Source: a virus
IMG/VR virus record: IMGVR_UViG_3300025890_000215
Coordinates: 1 to 20,000 of that record
Length of the DNA stretch: 20,000 bases
Reading direction: 5' to 3' (one strand)
Positions 5,676 through 14,200 of this stretch are shown here, one piece after another. The notes under the pieces are model-generated. The model saw only the letters and a list, made by a program, of their open reading frames with translations, was not told the origin of the DNA and did not search any database. The stretch's first letter is position 1, and each line of letters starts with the position of its first letter. The position numbers and the translations under genes are program-made.

Positions 5676-8600
5676 TGAAACAATTTAAAGGATTTAAACC
5701 TGAAGCTATGCAACGTATTGCTGGTACTCTAGGGTATCAAGGAGATATGCAGGGGTTTAATGAATACTTAAATCAAAATCCTGACAAGATGCAACAGATG
5801 GGTATGTATCAACAGAAAGCCCTTCAGATGGTTAATGGTGGCATGGTGCAAAACTTTGCTAATGGTGGTGACGTTGACTATTCACAATACTTTGATCAAG
5901 AAGGTAGATTAAGAAAGAGTGATGGTAGTTTAGTTCCTACCTTTAGTCAAACACGACCTGACGCAACTACACCTGCAAGTACAACATCACAAATGGGAAC
6001 AGGCGATCCTCAAAGTAATACGTATCAAGATAGTTTAGGGCCAGCAGGTACACCTACAGAAACAATTGCAAAAGATCAACTTTCAAAAGGCTATCAGACT
6101 GCTGATATGGTTCCTATATATGATAGTCAAGGTAACATTACAGGTTATGGTCCGTCACTTACTTCAGATGGCACAGGAGTTAGTCAACAACCTGCTACAG
6201 GTATAGCTGATCCTAGAGATACAACAACAGTAGCACCTACACAAACTCGTGTTGATACACTAGCAGGTGCAAAAGCTAAAGCACAACAAGAACAAGTTAC
6301 ACCTGTAGATACTACAACCACTACACCTGTAGATACAGCAATTACTCCTGCAGTAGAAGAAGAAAAAGAACCAGACTACAGTACATTTTTTGATGATGCA
6401 GGTAATGAAAGAAATATGGATGGTAGTTTAGTTCCTATTGATCCTAAGTTTGATTATAAAATTGATGATCCTATAGTTGATGATCCTGTAGAAATGCCTA
6501 CAGAACCTGAATTTGAACAAGATGAAGATACTAAAGCTGGTATGCCATTTTATAAAGATGAGCTAACAAATATATATAATAATTATAAAAATAATAAAGA
6601 TGTCAATATTGCAGAAATATTTAAAAATCCAAAAGTAGTAACAACAAATTTAGATGGTACACCATCGGGAAAAATTAAAGTAATGTTTGATGTAGGTGAA
6701 GGTCAAACTACAGGCTTTGAAGTAGCAAATGCATTAGAAGCTGAAGCTGTTATAAATTCTTCAGAAAATTTTAGTGCTAATCTTGAAACTTTTTTAGAGG
6801 ATCAAACAAAATATCGTAAGTATATATCTGATCAAAGTGCAAAAGATGTTGATACAGATATTAAAGATATTAAAAATTCGTATGATAAAGTTACTAAAGA
6901 CATAGTATCAAAAAAAGTAGAGATAGGCAGATTACAAAAATTAGTATTACAGAACCCTGACTCAGAAAGATATGATAAAGAAACAGATTCAATTATTAAA
7001 TACAATTCTTATTACCAAGAATTATTAGATAATAAAGTAGAAGAACTTGCAGATGATGTAGAAAGAGAAGCTGAGTTAAAACCTGTATTACAATCTACAC
7101 AAAGAACTGTTAAGGATTTAACTACAGAAAGATTTGATAAACCTGCAGATTCTATTACGGAAGAAGCTGGTACTAAAGTTATGGCTGATAAAATTAATGT
7201 AGAAGATAATCAGTTTATTAAAGAAGGTACAGGTCAGTTAGATAGTGTAGCACAAGGTGTTACTACAAAAGCTAAATCATTTGATGCTAGTGGTCCTGAT
7301 ACAGTATCAGAACAAACATACGATGGCAAAGAAGTAACCGATACAGCAGAAGAAAAACTAAAAAAATTAGAAGCACAAACACAAGACACTCTTACACGAG
7401 AAGTAGTAGGACAGACAGATGATATACGTACAGAAGGTATAGCTGACGATGCAATTAAAGTAGCTGCAGATCGTATTGAACGTGCAGTCAATCCTACTGA
7501 TTTAGAGGTTACAGCTAAACAACTTGCGGAAGTTAAAGGTAAAGATAGAGTAGCAATAGAAGCTAATATTGCTGTGTCTGATAGACTAAAAAAGATTGTA
7601 GCTCAGACAAGCACAGTTGATCCTAAAGAGTTACCACCACCTGCTAAAATATCAGACAGTATAATGCGAAGTGTACAGGCAATGAAAGAAACTGACACTG
7701 GTTTATCTGATGAAACTACAGATTATATAGCTGCAAAGATGGAAGCATTTACTGTTTCTAGTGGTACACTTGCTGTAGCTATGCAAGGTGACGTTACTGC
7801 ACAGGCAACTGTACAAGGTCAACTATCTAGCCTTATGAAGAGCTTTGATAATGGCACTCCTGCGTGGGCTGCAGGGGCTATACGTGCGGCTAATGAGGCT
7901 ATGCTATCTCGTGGTATGGCAGCGTCCTCTATGGCTGCTGCAGCTATCGTACAGGCCGCTATGGAAAGTGCCTTACCTATTGCGCAACAAGATGCACAAG
8001 TGTATGCAGCAATGGGCATGGCTAACTTAGACAATCAACAAAAGGTATCACTTGCTAATGCTGCGGCACAACAAGGTTTGTCTTTACAGAACCTAAGTAA
8101 CGAACAACAGATGAACTTGCAGAATAGTGTGCAAGCATTTGACCTACAGAAAGTTAATTTATCTAATAGGCAATCTGTAGAACTAGCTAACGCACAGATT
8201 AGAACTAGCTTACAAGGTAAAGTATTAGACAATACACAACAGTCTAACATAATAACTGCAGCTAGGTATGCTGAACAAGCTAACGTAAACTTGAGTAATA
8301 AACAACAAGCAGTGTTGCAAGATAATGTAGGTGCATTACAAACTAACCTAGCTGATGCTAGTAACAAACAACAGTCTTATATTACTAGTGCTAATCTTGC
8401 ACAGGCTTTACAAGGTCAAGTATTAACTAATGATCAACAAGTAGCTATTAGTAATGCTGCACGTTACTCTGATGCAGCTAATCTTAACTTTACTTCTGAT
8501 CAACAAGAAGTGTTACATAACTCATCCTTGATGCAGTCTATTGGACTAGCAGAACTTAACACTACACAAGCAGCTACCCTACAGAATGCAGCTAACTTTG

Positions 8601-9313
8601 CAACTATGGATATGGCTGAACTGTCTAACGCTCAACAGGCACAAGTTCTTAACGCACAAAACTTCTTGCAGCTTGACTTGGCTAATCTAAGTAACGAACA
8701 ACAGGTAGCTATATTTAAAGCACAAGCTATACAGCAAACACTACTATCTGATCAGGCATCTGTAAATGCATCTGAACAGTTTAATGCTACCTCAGAGATG
8801 CAAGTAGATCAGTTTAATGCCAACTTAAAAACACAGGTAGATCAGTTTAATAAAGCACAACAGACAGCTATATCACAGTTTAATGCTGGACAAGACAATG
8901 CTATGGAACAGTTTAATGTAGCACAATCTAATGCTGCTGACCAGTTTAATGCACAGAACGAACTTGTGATTGCTCAGTCTAATGCTACGTGGCGTAGAGA
9001 AGTAGCAACTGCAGATACTGCAGCACAGAACAGAGCAAATGAAATTAATGCTAAGAATACTCTTGACATCCAGAACCAAGCATACGATAATATGTGGCAA
9101 CATTACGGTGATCAAATGGATAATGCATATAAGTCTGCTGAAAATGAAGCAGATCGTGCAGGTAACTATGCCATAGCTCAACTTCAAGCCACCACTGCAC
9201 AGAATGAAGCTGCTGCTACTCGTAATGCAGGTGCTTCTAAATCAATAGGTAGCCTTGCTGCAACATTACTTACAAGTGATTTGTCGGGTGGCATACTTAA
9301 AGGTCTATTTTAA
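5675..9313 (+). CDS. Giant helical-repeat virion-type protein (1212 aa)
   Basis: A 1212 aa protein starting in a TAATG overlap with AGGA eight bases upstream. The N-terminal ~70 residues (MQRIAGTLGYQGDMQGFNEY, then NGGMVQNFANGG) resemble a leader I remember from large marine phage proteins. Residues ~70-260 are Thr/Pro/Gln-rich and probably disordered. They carry two copies of a DYSxxFDxxGxxRxxDGSLVP-like segment (near residues 67 and 234). Residues ~290-780 are charged and helical. From residue 784 come eleven perfect 22-residue units (NLSNEQQ type), then seven 11-residue units (DQFNA type) to about residue 1110. The tail ends in a small hydrophobic stretch. No enzyme motif was found. Length, helical content and position suggest an internal or ejected virion protein; a tape-measure-like role is an alternative. 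Confidence 0.65.
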   Translation: MKQFKGFKPEAMQRIAGTLGYQGDMQGFNEYLNQNPDKMQQMGMYQQKALQMVNGGMVQNFANGGDVDYSQYFDQEGRLRKSDGSLVPTFSQTRPDATTPASTTSQMGTGDPQSNTYQDSLGPAGTPTETIAKDQLSKGYQTADMVPIYDSQGNITGYGPSLTSDGTGVSQQPATGIADPRDTTTVAPTQTRVDTLAGAKAKAQQEQVTPVDTTTTTPVDTAITPAVEEEKEPDYSTFFDDAGNERNMDGSLVPIDPKFDYKIDDPIVDDPVEMPTEPEFEQDEDTKAGMPFYKDELTNIYNNYKNNKDVNIAEIFKNPKVVTTNLDGTPSGKIKVMFDVGEGQTTGFEVANALEAEAVINSSENFSANLETFLEDQTKYRKYISDQSAKDVDTDIKDIKNSYDKVTKDIVSKKVEIGRLQKLVLQNPDSERYDKETDSIIKYNSYYQELLDNKVEELADDVEREAELKPVLQSTQRTVKDLTTERFDKPADSITEEAGTKVMADKINVEDNQFIKEGTGQLDSVAQGVTTKAKSFDASGPDTVSEQTYDGKEVTDTAEEKLKKLEAQTQDTLTREVVGQTDDIRTEGIADDAIKVAADRIERAVNPTDLEVTAKQLAEVKGKDRVAIEANIAVSDRLKKIVAQTSTVDPKELPPPAKISDSIMRSVQAMKETDTGLSDETTDYIAAKMEAFTVSSGTLAVAMQGDVTAQATVQGQLSSLMKSFDNGTPAWAAGAIRAANEAMLSRGMAASSMAAAAIVQAAMESALPIAQQDAQVYAAMGMANLDNQQKVSLANAAAQQGLSLQNLSNEQQMNLQNSVQAFDLQKVNLSNRQSVELANAQIRTSLQGKVLDNTQQSNIITAARYAEQANVNLSNKQQAVLQDNVGALQTNLADASNKQQSYITSANLAQALQGQVLTNDQQVAISNAARYSDAANLNFTSDQQEVLHNSSLMQSIGLAELNTTQAATLQNAANFATMDMAELSNAQQAQVLNAQNFLQLDLANLSNEQQVAIFKAQAIQQTLLSDQASVNASEQFNATSEMQVDQFNANLKTQVDQFNKAQQTAISQFNAGQDNAMEQFNVAQSNAADQFNAQNELVIAQSNATWRREVATADTAAQNRANEINAKNTLDIQNQAYDNMWQHYGDQMDNAYKSAENEADRAGNYAIAQLQATTAQNEAAATRNAGASKSIGSLAATLLTSDLSGGILKGLF
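8024..8749 (+). repeat. Eleven tandem 22-residue helical repeats
   Basis: The units run without any insertion or gap from NLDNQQKV to NLSNEQQVAIFKAQ. Each begins with a variant of NLSNxQQ: NLDNQQ, NLSNEQQ, NLSNRQS, VLDNTQQ, NLSNKQQ, DASNKQQ, VLTNDQQ, NFTSDQQ, ELNTTQA, ELSNAQQ, NLSNEQQ. The period is 66 bases, twice 11 residues, so these are double hendecads predicted to form a long continuous helix or coiled coil. Confidence 0.85.
8774..9004 (+). repeat. Seven tandem 11-residue (QFN) repeats, 33-base period
   Basis: Seven consecutive hendecads start EQFNATSEMQV, DQFNANLKTQV, DQFNKAQQTAI, SQFNAGQDNAM, EQFNVAQSNAA, DQFNAQNELVI and AQSNATWRREV. In the first six, Gln-Phe-Asn is always spelled CAGTTTAAT. 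That identical codon choice suggests the copies arose by fairly recent tandem duplication. The block continues the 22-residue repeats directly upstream at half their period. Confidence 0.85.
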
Positions 9314-9326
9314 TTAGGAGAATACA

Positions 9327-9539
9327 ATGCAAACTAATCCTGCTGGAACAGCATATGCAAAATACATGAAGAACAGAACTGCTATTAAACCTGTAGAGCC
9401 AGTTAGCACTGGTCTTATGGGTATGATGCGTAAAAAACCTGAACAAAAAAAGAAAACATTAGAACCTGCTGAAAGAGCACAGGAAATGTTTAATCAAGTG
9501 CGTGATCAAAGAAAGAAACTGTATGATGGAAGAGCCTAA
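9327..9539 (+). CDS. Small basic hypothetical protein
   Basis: A 70 aa protein with AGGAG (9316-9320) six bases before ATG. It is strongly basic, with RKKPEQKKK in the middle and a C-terminal helix RAQEMFNQVRDQRKKLYDG. It carries the short motif STGLMG, echoed by ATGLMARR at the very end of the next protein. There is no membrane span or known domain. It lies between the giant repeat protein and another virion-block gene, and its end overlaps the next start by 17 bases, so it is part of the same operon. Function unknown; a small virion-associated or nucleic-acid-contacting protein would suit its charge, but this is speculation. Confidence 0.55.
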   Translation: MQTNPAGTAYAKYMKNRTAIKPVEPVSTGLMGMMRKKPEQKKKTLEPAERAQEMFNQVRDQRKKLYDGRA

Positions 9540-10044
9540 CTTTGAAAGACATATCCCAGGCCAGAGCTTAACTAGTAAACTAGGTCAGTACCCTTGGCAA
9601 AGACCTGCACAGTACACTAATGTAGATGACGCCATGCAGTTCTATGCTGAACGCATAATGAACCCACTGTTTCGTGATCAGATAGCAGAGACTATGGAAC
9701 TAGGTGTGCCACTTACATCTATAGCTAATGCCCTACAGGGTAATGGTGTTATGATGGGCAAGCATACTATTGACGTAGGTGTTCTCATACTACCAGTAAT
9801 CATGGAAATGTTAGCTTATATAGGTGATGAAGAAGGTGTTGATTATGTTATGGGTACAGAACTAGAAGACCCTGACGAAGATAAATTTAGAGATTCAACT
9901 ATAGCTGTAGCTATGAAGAAGGTTAAGGCTAAGATGGAAGCTGCAGGTGATGCACCTGTAGAAGACACAGAGCCTATGATGGAAGAAGAACCTGCAGAGG
10001 CTAGTGAGCCACCTGCTACAGGATTAATGGCAAGGAGAGCTTAG
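9523..10044 (+). CDS. Conserved-looking phage protein with acidic tail
   Basis: A 173 aa protein from ATG at 9523. The frame is open back to GTG 9502, but the extra codons lie deeper inside the previous gene and have no better ribosome site. ATG 9526 is also possible. The N-terminal motif PGQSLTSKLGQYPWQRPAQY resembles one I remember as PG-SLT-YPW-PP at the start of hypothetical proteins in many marine phages. Residues ~40-110 are helical and hydrophobic (TIDVGVLILPVIMEMLAYIG) but read as a buried helix rather than a clear membrane span. The last ~50 residues are Glu/Pro-rich and acidic (EDTEPMMEEEPAEASEPP). Function unknown; a virion block member by position. Confidence 0.6.
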   Translation: MMEEPNFERHIPGQSLTSKLGQYPWQRPAQYTNVDDAMQFYAERIMNPLFRDQIAETMELGVPLTSIANALQGNGVMMGKHTIDVGVLILPVIMEMLAYIGDEEGVDYVMGTELEDPDEDKFRDSTIAVAMKKVKAKMEAAGDAPVEDTEPMMEEEPAEASEPPATGLMARRA

Positions 10045-10045
10045 T

Positions 10046-11269
10046 ATGTCGTTTGATTTTATGTCGTTTGCAGGTGGGTTTGCAGATGTTATTGTAGATA
10101 AAGTAAAGGCTGAAGAAGCTCAAGCTCGTGAAGATGAGTCGTGGGATAGGAAATTTAAAAAACAACAAGACGCTATTGATAATAGAACTCGTGGTGATTT
10201 AAGACGTGCAACAGAGAAAGCTGCGGCTGAAGCTGCCCAAGCATTAAAGGCTGCAGGATTTAGTGATGACATTAGTAGATATGCTTTAGGTCAAGGTAAT
10301 ACATACGCAACTACAATAGCTGGATATGGTGCTACTGCTATGGAAAATGGTGCTGATCCAAATACATTATTTAAATACTCTGAAACTATGGATGAATTTA
10401 AAGCTGCTGTAGGACCACATGGTAAAGTTAAACCTGGTGACTTGCCAGAGGGCTTTGACAAATCTCCATACTTAGAGTTTGATCCTACAGCTTTAGGTGC
10501 TATAATAAAACCTGTTGCTAAACCTGTAAAAAGCCTTGGGGAATTAAGGGCTGGTGTAGTACAACAAATGTTATCTCTTGATCCTGCCTCTGAAGAATAC
10601 ACTGTTTTGAATAAAAGAAATGAAGCTATTATAGAAGAACAGTTGGCTACTGCTAAAGAAGAAGATAGTGATCCGTATAGTAATGCTGATTTACGTAATG
10701 ATTTTAAATTATTTTCTGGTATAACTCAAGTCGCCCAAGGGTTTGAAAGTTTAGAAGGTCAGATAACAACAGCCATTGGTGGCAGAGAAGTTGCTGCTCA
10801 AGTATCTGTTCTTAACGCTGCTAATATGATGTTAAAACGTAATGATTCAAGTGATGTTAAATCTGCTAATTTAGAAGCATTTGTACAACCTGCTTTTGAC
10901 AATGCGGTCAGAGAAATTAGAGAAAATGCTAAGCGTGTAAGTGCCATAAATAGTGCATCAGATGAAGAAAAATTAAACCTTGGTGAAAGTGCTGTTGAAT
11001 TTGGAGATTACTATTACCCTACACCTGAAGGTCAAACTACATACACATCTGCACAAGCAGCAAATTTATACAAAAAAGGTTTATTAAAAGTAGGAAATGT
11101 ATTAAGTATAGATGGTAGAATACAAACTTATATAGAAACTCCTTTAGAGTATAAAGGATTAAATAGAAATAATCCAACTGCATCTATAGCATGGCCTTTT
11201 GTTTTTGCAAGGCCTGAACAAGAAAATGGAGATAGTAAATTTTATCCAATAGGATTTTATAATGAGTAG
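10046..11269 (+). CDS. Helical virion-type protein of unknown function (407 aa)
   Basis: A 407 aa protein with AAGGAG (10032-10037) eight bases before ATG. Residues 5-18 are a short hydrophobic amphipathic stretch (FMSFAGGFADVIVDKV). Residues ~20-75 form a charged Ala/Glu/Lys helix. The middle (~170-310) is mostly helical, and the final ~90 residues are beta-rich and aromatic (FGDYYYPTPEGQTTY, then FVFARPEQENG), perhaps a small end domain. There is no catalytic motif. It overlaps the giant downstream gene by eight bases (ATGAGTAG) and lies between two >1200 aa helical proteins. That arrangement resembles the sets of internal core proteins ejected by podoviruses, so an internal or ejection protein is the best guess. 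Confidence 0.55.
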   Translation: MSFDFMSFAGGFADVIVDKVKAEEAQAREDESWDRKFKKQQDAIDNRTRGDLRRATEKAAAEAAQALKAAGFSDDISRYALGQGNTYATTIAGYGATAMENGADPNTLFKYSETMDEFKAAVGPHGKVKPGDLPEGFDKSPYLEFDPTALGAIIKPVAKPVKSLGELRAGVVQQMLSLDPASEEYTVLNKRNEAIIEEQLATAKEEDSDPYSNADLRNDFKLFSGITQVAQGFESLEGQITTAIGGREVAAQVSVLNAANMMLKRNDSSDVKSANLEAFVQPAFDNAVREIRENAKRVSAINSASDEEKLNLGESAVEFGDYYYPTPEGQTTYTSAQAANLYKKGLLKVGNVLSIDGRIQTYIETPLEYKGLNRNNPTASIAWPFVFARPEQENGDSKFYPIGFYNE

Positions 11270-14200
11270 TGATCTACTACCTAGTGCTTGGGATGATAAT
11301 GAAGATGAACAACTTATCGTACAGGAAGATCCTGTGCTGTCTCAGGATGATTTACTACCTAGTGCTTGGGATGATAATGAAGTCAGTGAACCTGTAGTAC
11401 AGGAAGAACCTTCTGTAGAAGAACAGCCTGTTGTTTCTCCTGTTGTTTCAGAGGTTGAAACGTTATTGCCTACTGATACCATGACTGAAGAAGAAGTTAT
11501 GGGAGAAGTAGAAGGACAAAACTTTTTTCCAGAAAACTTTGAAGAGCTTACAGGTTTTGATCCTGACGCAGAAACAAAATTTTTAGATTATATTATATCT
11601 GAATTTGAAACTGAAGAAACAAAAAAAGCTACAGAGTACTGGAACAATACGCCTAGACTGCAGGAGCAAATGACTTTAAAAGATTATAAAAATTCTAAAG
11701 CTCTTGATAAAAGAATATCTTTAAAGTTTAGAGAAGAATACATAAATGAATTTTTAAATAAAGAAAATTTAGATTATGGTGGTCCTGTTGGTGCGAACTT
11801 AGATGAAGAAGTAGTAGATAGAGTAACACAACAGCTATCATCTGCAGATGAACAATTTTTAAAACGTCAAGAACTGTTAAAGTCAAGAGGCTTTAATACT
11901 GAAGAAGAATTTGCTATGCATGTACGTGCTACTGGAACCCCAGAACAAATTAAAAAATATGAAGATATACCTAAGACAGCAGATGATTTTTTTCAAGAGT
12001 CAGACAACGTAGACTACGAAAATTTAAAAGGTAGATTTGAACAGTTACACAAAAATTTAACTTCAGATAATGCCCAAACAAGGTTAGCTACTCAGGCACT
12101 GTTAGACACAGAGTTAAGTCTAGGTGCAATTAATTATATTATAGGCGCTGATACAATATTTAATCCAGCAACTATTGCAGTAGGTGTAGGTAATGATATA
12201 GAGTTTGGTCGTAGGGCGTGGAGTGAAGGGCGTAAGTTAGATGCTGCTGGAAATTATGCTATGGCTTTGTTTGGTGCTGTTGAAGTAGCTGGTGGTGTAG
12301 GTAAACTAGCTAAAGGTACACAGAAAGTTTTTACCAGACCTGTATCTAATGTAACAGGTAGACCCATAACAGATAGAACAAGATTTGCTCGTGATAAACA
12401 AGAAAAAATACGTACTGAAAAAGAGGCATCTGTACACGCTAAAGCAAATCTTGCTATCAATGATGGTATAGGTAAAAAATTAATTGAGCAATTTGAAAAA
12501 CGTAATAATGTAATTATATCTACTAAAGAAACTTTAAAAAATGGAAAGACAAGACTTGTAATTGACAAATCTAAAGTGTCTGAAGCTGGTATGGAAAGTG
12601 CTTTTCGTATTAGAAATAAAGAATTATCAATGGTTGGTGTAGACGAAACAGGTGAACTAGTTGACGCTAGTAAAGGACAACGTTTTGATATAGACCTTGG
12701 TGAAGAAGGAATAACTAAACCTATAGTGACTGCATCTTCTATGGAAGGTTTAGTAGGTTTACTGTCTGACTTTAATAAGTTATATCCTGAACAAATAGGT
12801 AAACGAGAAACTCTTATAGATGATATGTTACATCTTGTATTAAGTAAAGATTTAAAGCCAGACAAAATTATGGATATGTTAGATGCAAACAATTTAAAGT
12901 TTGGAGAATTTATATTGGCTACTTATGGTAGTGCATCTGAAGCAGGGCGCATACTACAAAAGTTTAGTACCATTAACAAACAAAAACCTAAATCTATAGT
13001 TACTGATTTAGATTCTAAGATTGCAATAAATAGAGAAAAAGGTTTTAAAGACTTTTGGAAAAGGTGGATACTTAGACCAGAGAGTATACGTAGGGGTTTA
13101 TTAGTTGCACCAGTAGCTGTTGCTGCAAGAAACTTGCAGAGTGCTATTGTAAGAAATCCAATAGAGGGTTTATCTAATTTGTTATCTAACGTAATGCTAG
13201 AGACACAAAGAGGTGGTGCCAAACAAGGATTAAAAAGTATAATAAATATTCGTGCTTCTAATGCCGCATTGCGTGGGTCTATGGACGGTATGAAAAATTT
13301 AATGCGTGATCCTGTACAGGCAAATGATTTTAGTAGATATATATTAAGTGAATATCCTGAGATGCATAAGATGATGTACGAAAACTTACATGAACTGCAA
13401 CAGGGTTTAGGTAGAGGTCAAGCTACTGGTATAATAGGTAAAAACTTAGACGAGATGTTAAGCATGGCTGAAGATTTAAGCAATGTTATAAACACACCAA
13501 ACAGAATACAAGAACATGCAATACGTAATGCCACTTTCTTTGCAGAACTTAACCGTTTGGTTAAACGTGAGTGGGGTATAGATAACTTTCAAGATAGATT
13601 AGAAGCTGGTGAACTTGCAGACTTTATGAATGACACAAGTAAAGTTAGACCTAAAGACGGTAGATCATTTAATAATTTATTAGCTGACTCTGTAGATAAA
13701 GCACTTAAAGTTACGTACTCTGGGCAACCAGAAAATCTTATACTACGTAGAACAGCAGAGTTAATTACTAAATCAGGTATAGGCACAGTGTTTATACCTT
13801 TTCCTAGATTTATTGCTAGTGGTATTGAATTTTTTGGTGAACTTGCTAGTGGTGCAGCAGGTCCATTAGGTAGGAAGTTAAGAAATGCTTTTGGTAAGGG
13901 TGTTAAAGGGCCAATGACACCTAAAGAGTTTGATAAAATAGCTAAAATGATGGTAGGCTGGGGTTTATTTGGAGCTTATACGGCATATCATAGTAGTGAT
14001 AATCCAGATAGACCAGAAAACTTTGAGCAATTACCTGTTCCTTTTAATGATAAAAATATGAATATTGTAGGTACTTATCCTTTAGCACAAGCTAATTGGA
14101 TAGGAAGAGCAGTTAATGAAATTAAAGATGGAACAATGGAAAGTTGGGATGGCGCAGATAAATTTTTTGAATTGTTTCTTGGCGGTGCTGGTCTTAGGGC

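Noticed and set aside
8035-8367. Antisense frame over the 22-residue repeats
   Set aside because: Its openness follows from the repeated coding pattern on the + strand; Cys/Leu-rich product with no start signal.
8873-9187. Antisense frame over the 11-residue repeats
   Set aside because: Periodic shadow of the QFN repeats; Ile/Cys/Ser-rich, no ribosome site.
9502-9525. GTG 9502 as start of the 173 aa gene
   Set aside because: It deepens the overlap with the previous gene and has no better ribosome site than ATG 9523 or 9526.
12254-12892. Long antisense open frame (212 codons) inside the 1268 aa gene
   Set aside because: Ser/Ile/Leu-rich product without a ribosome site, fully inside a well-supported gene on the other strand; typical of reverse-frame openness over Lys/Asp/Glu codons.
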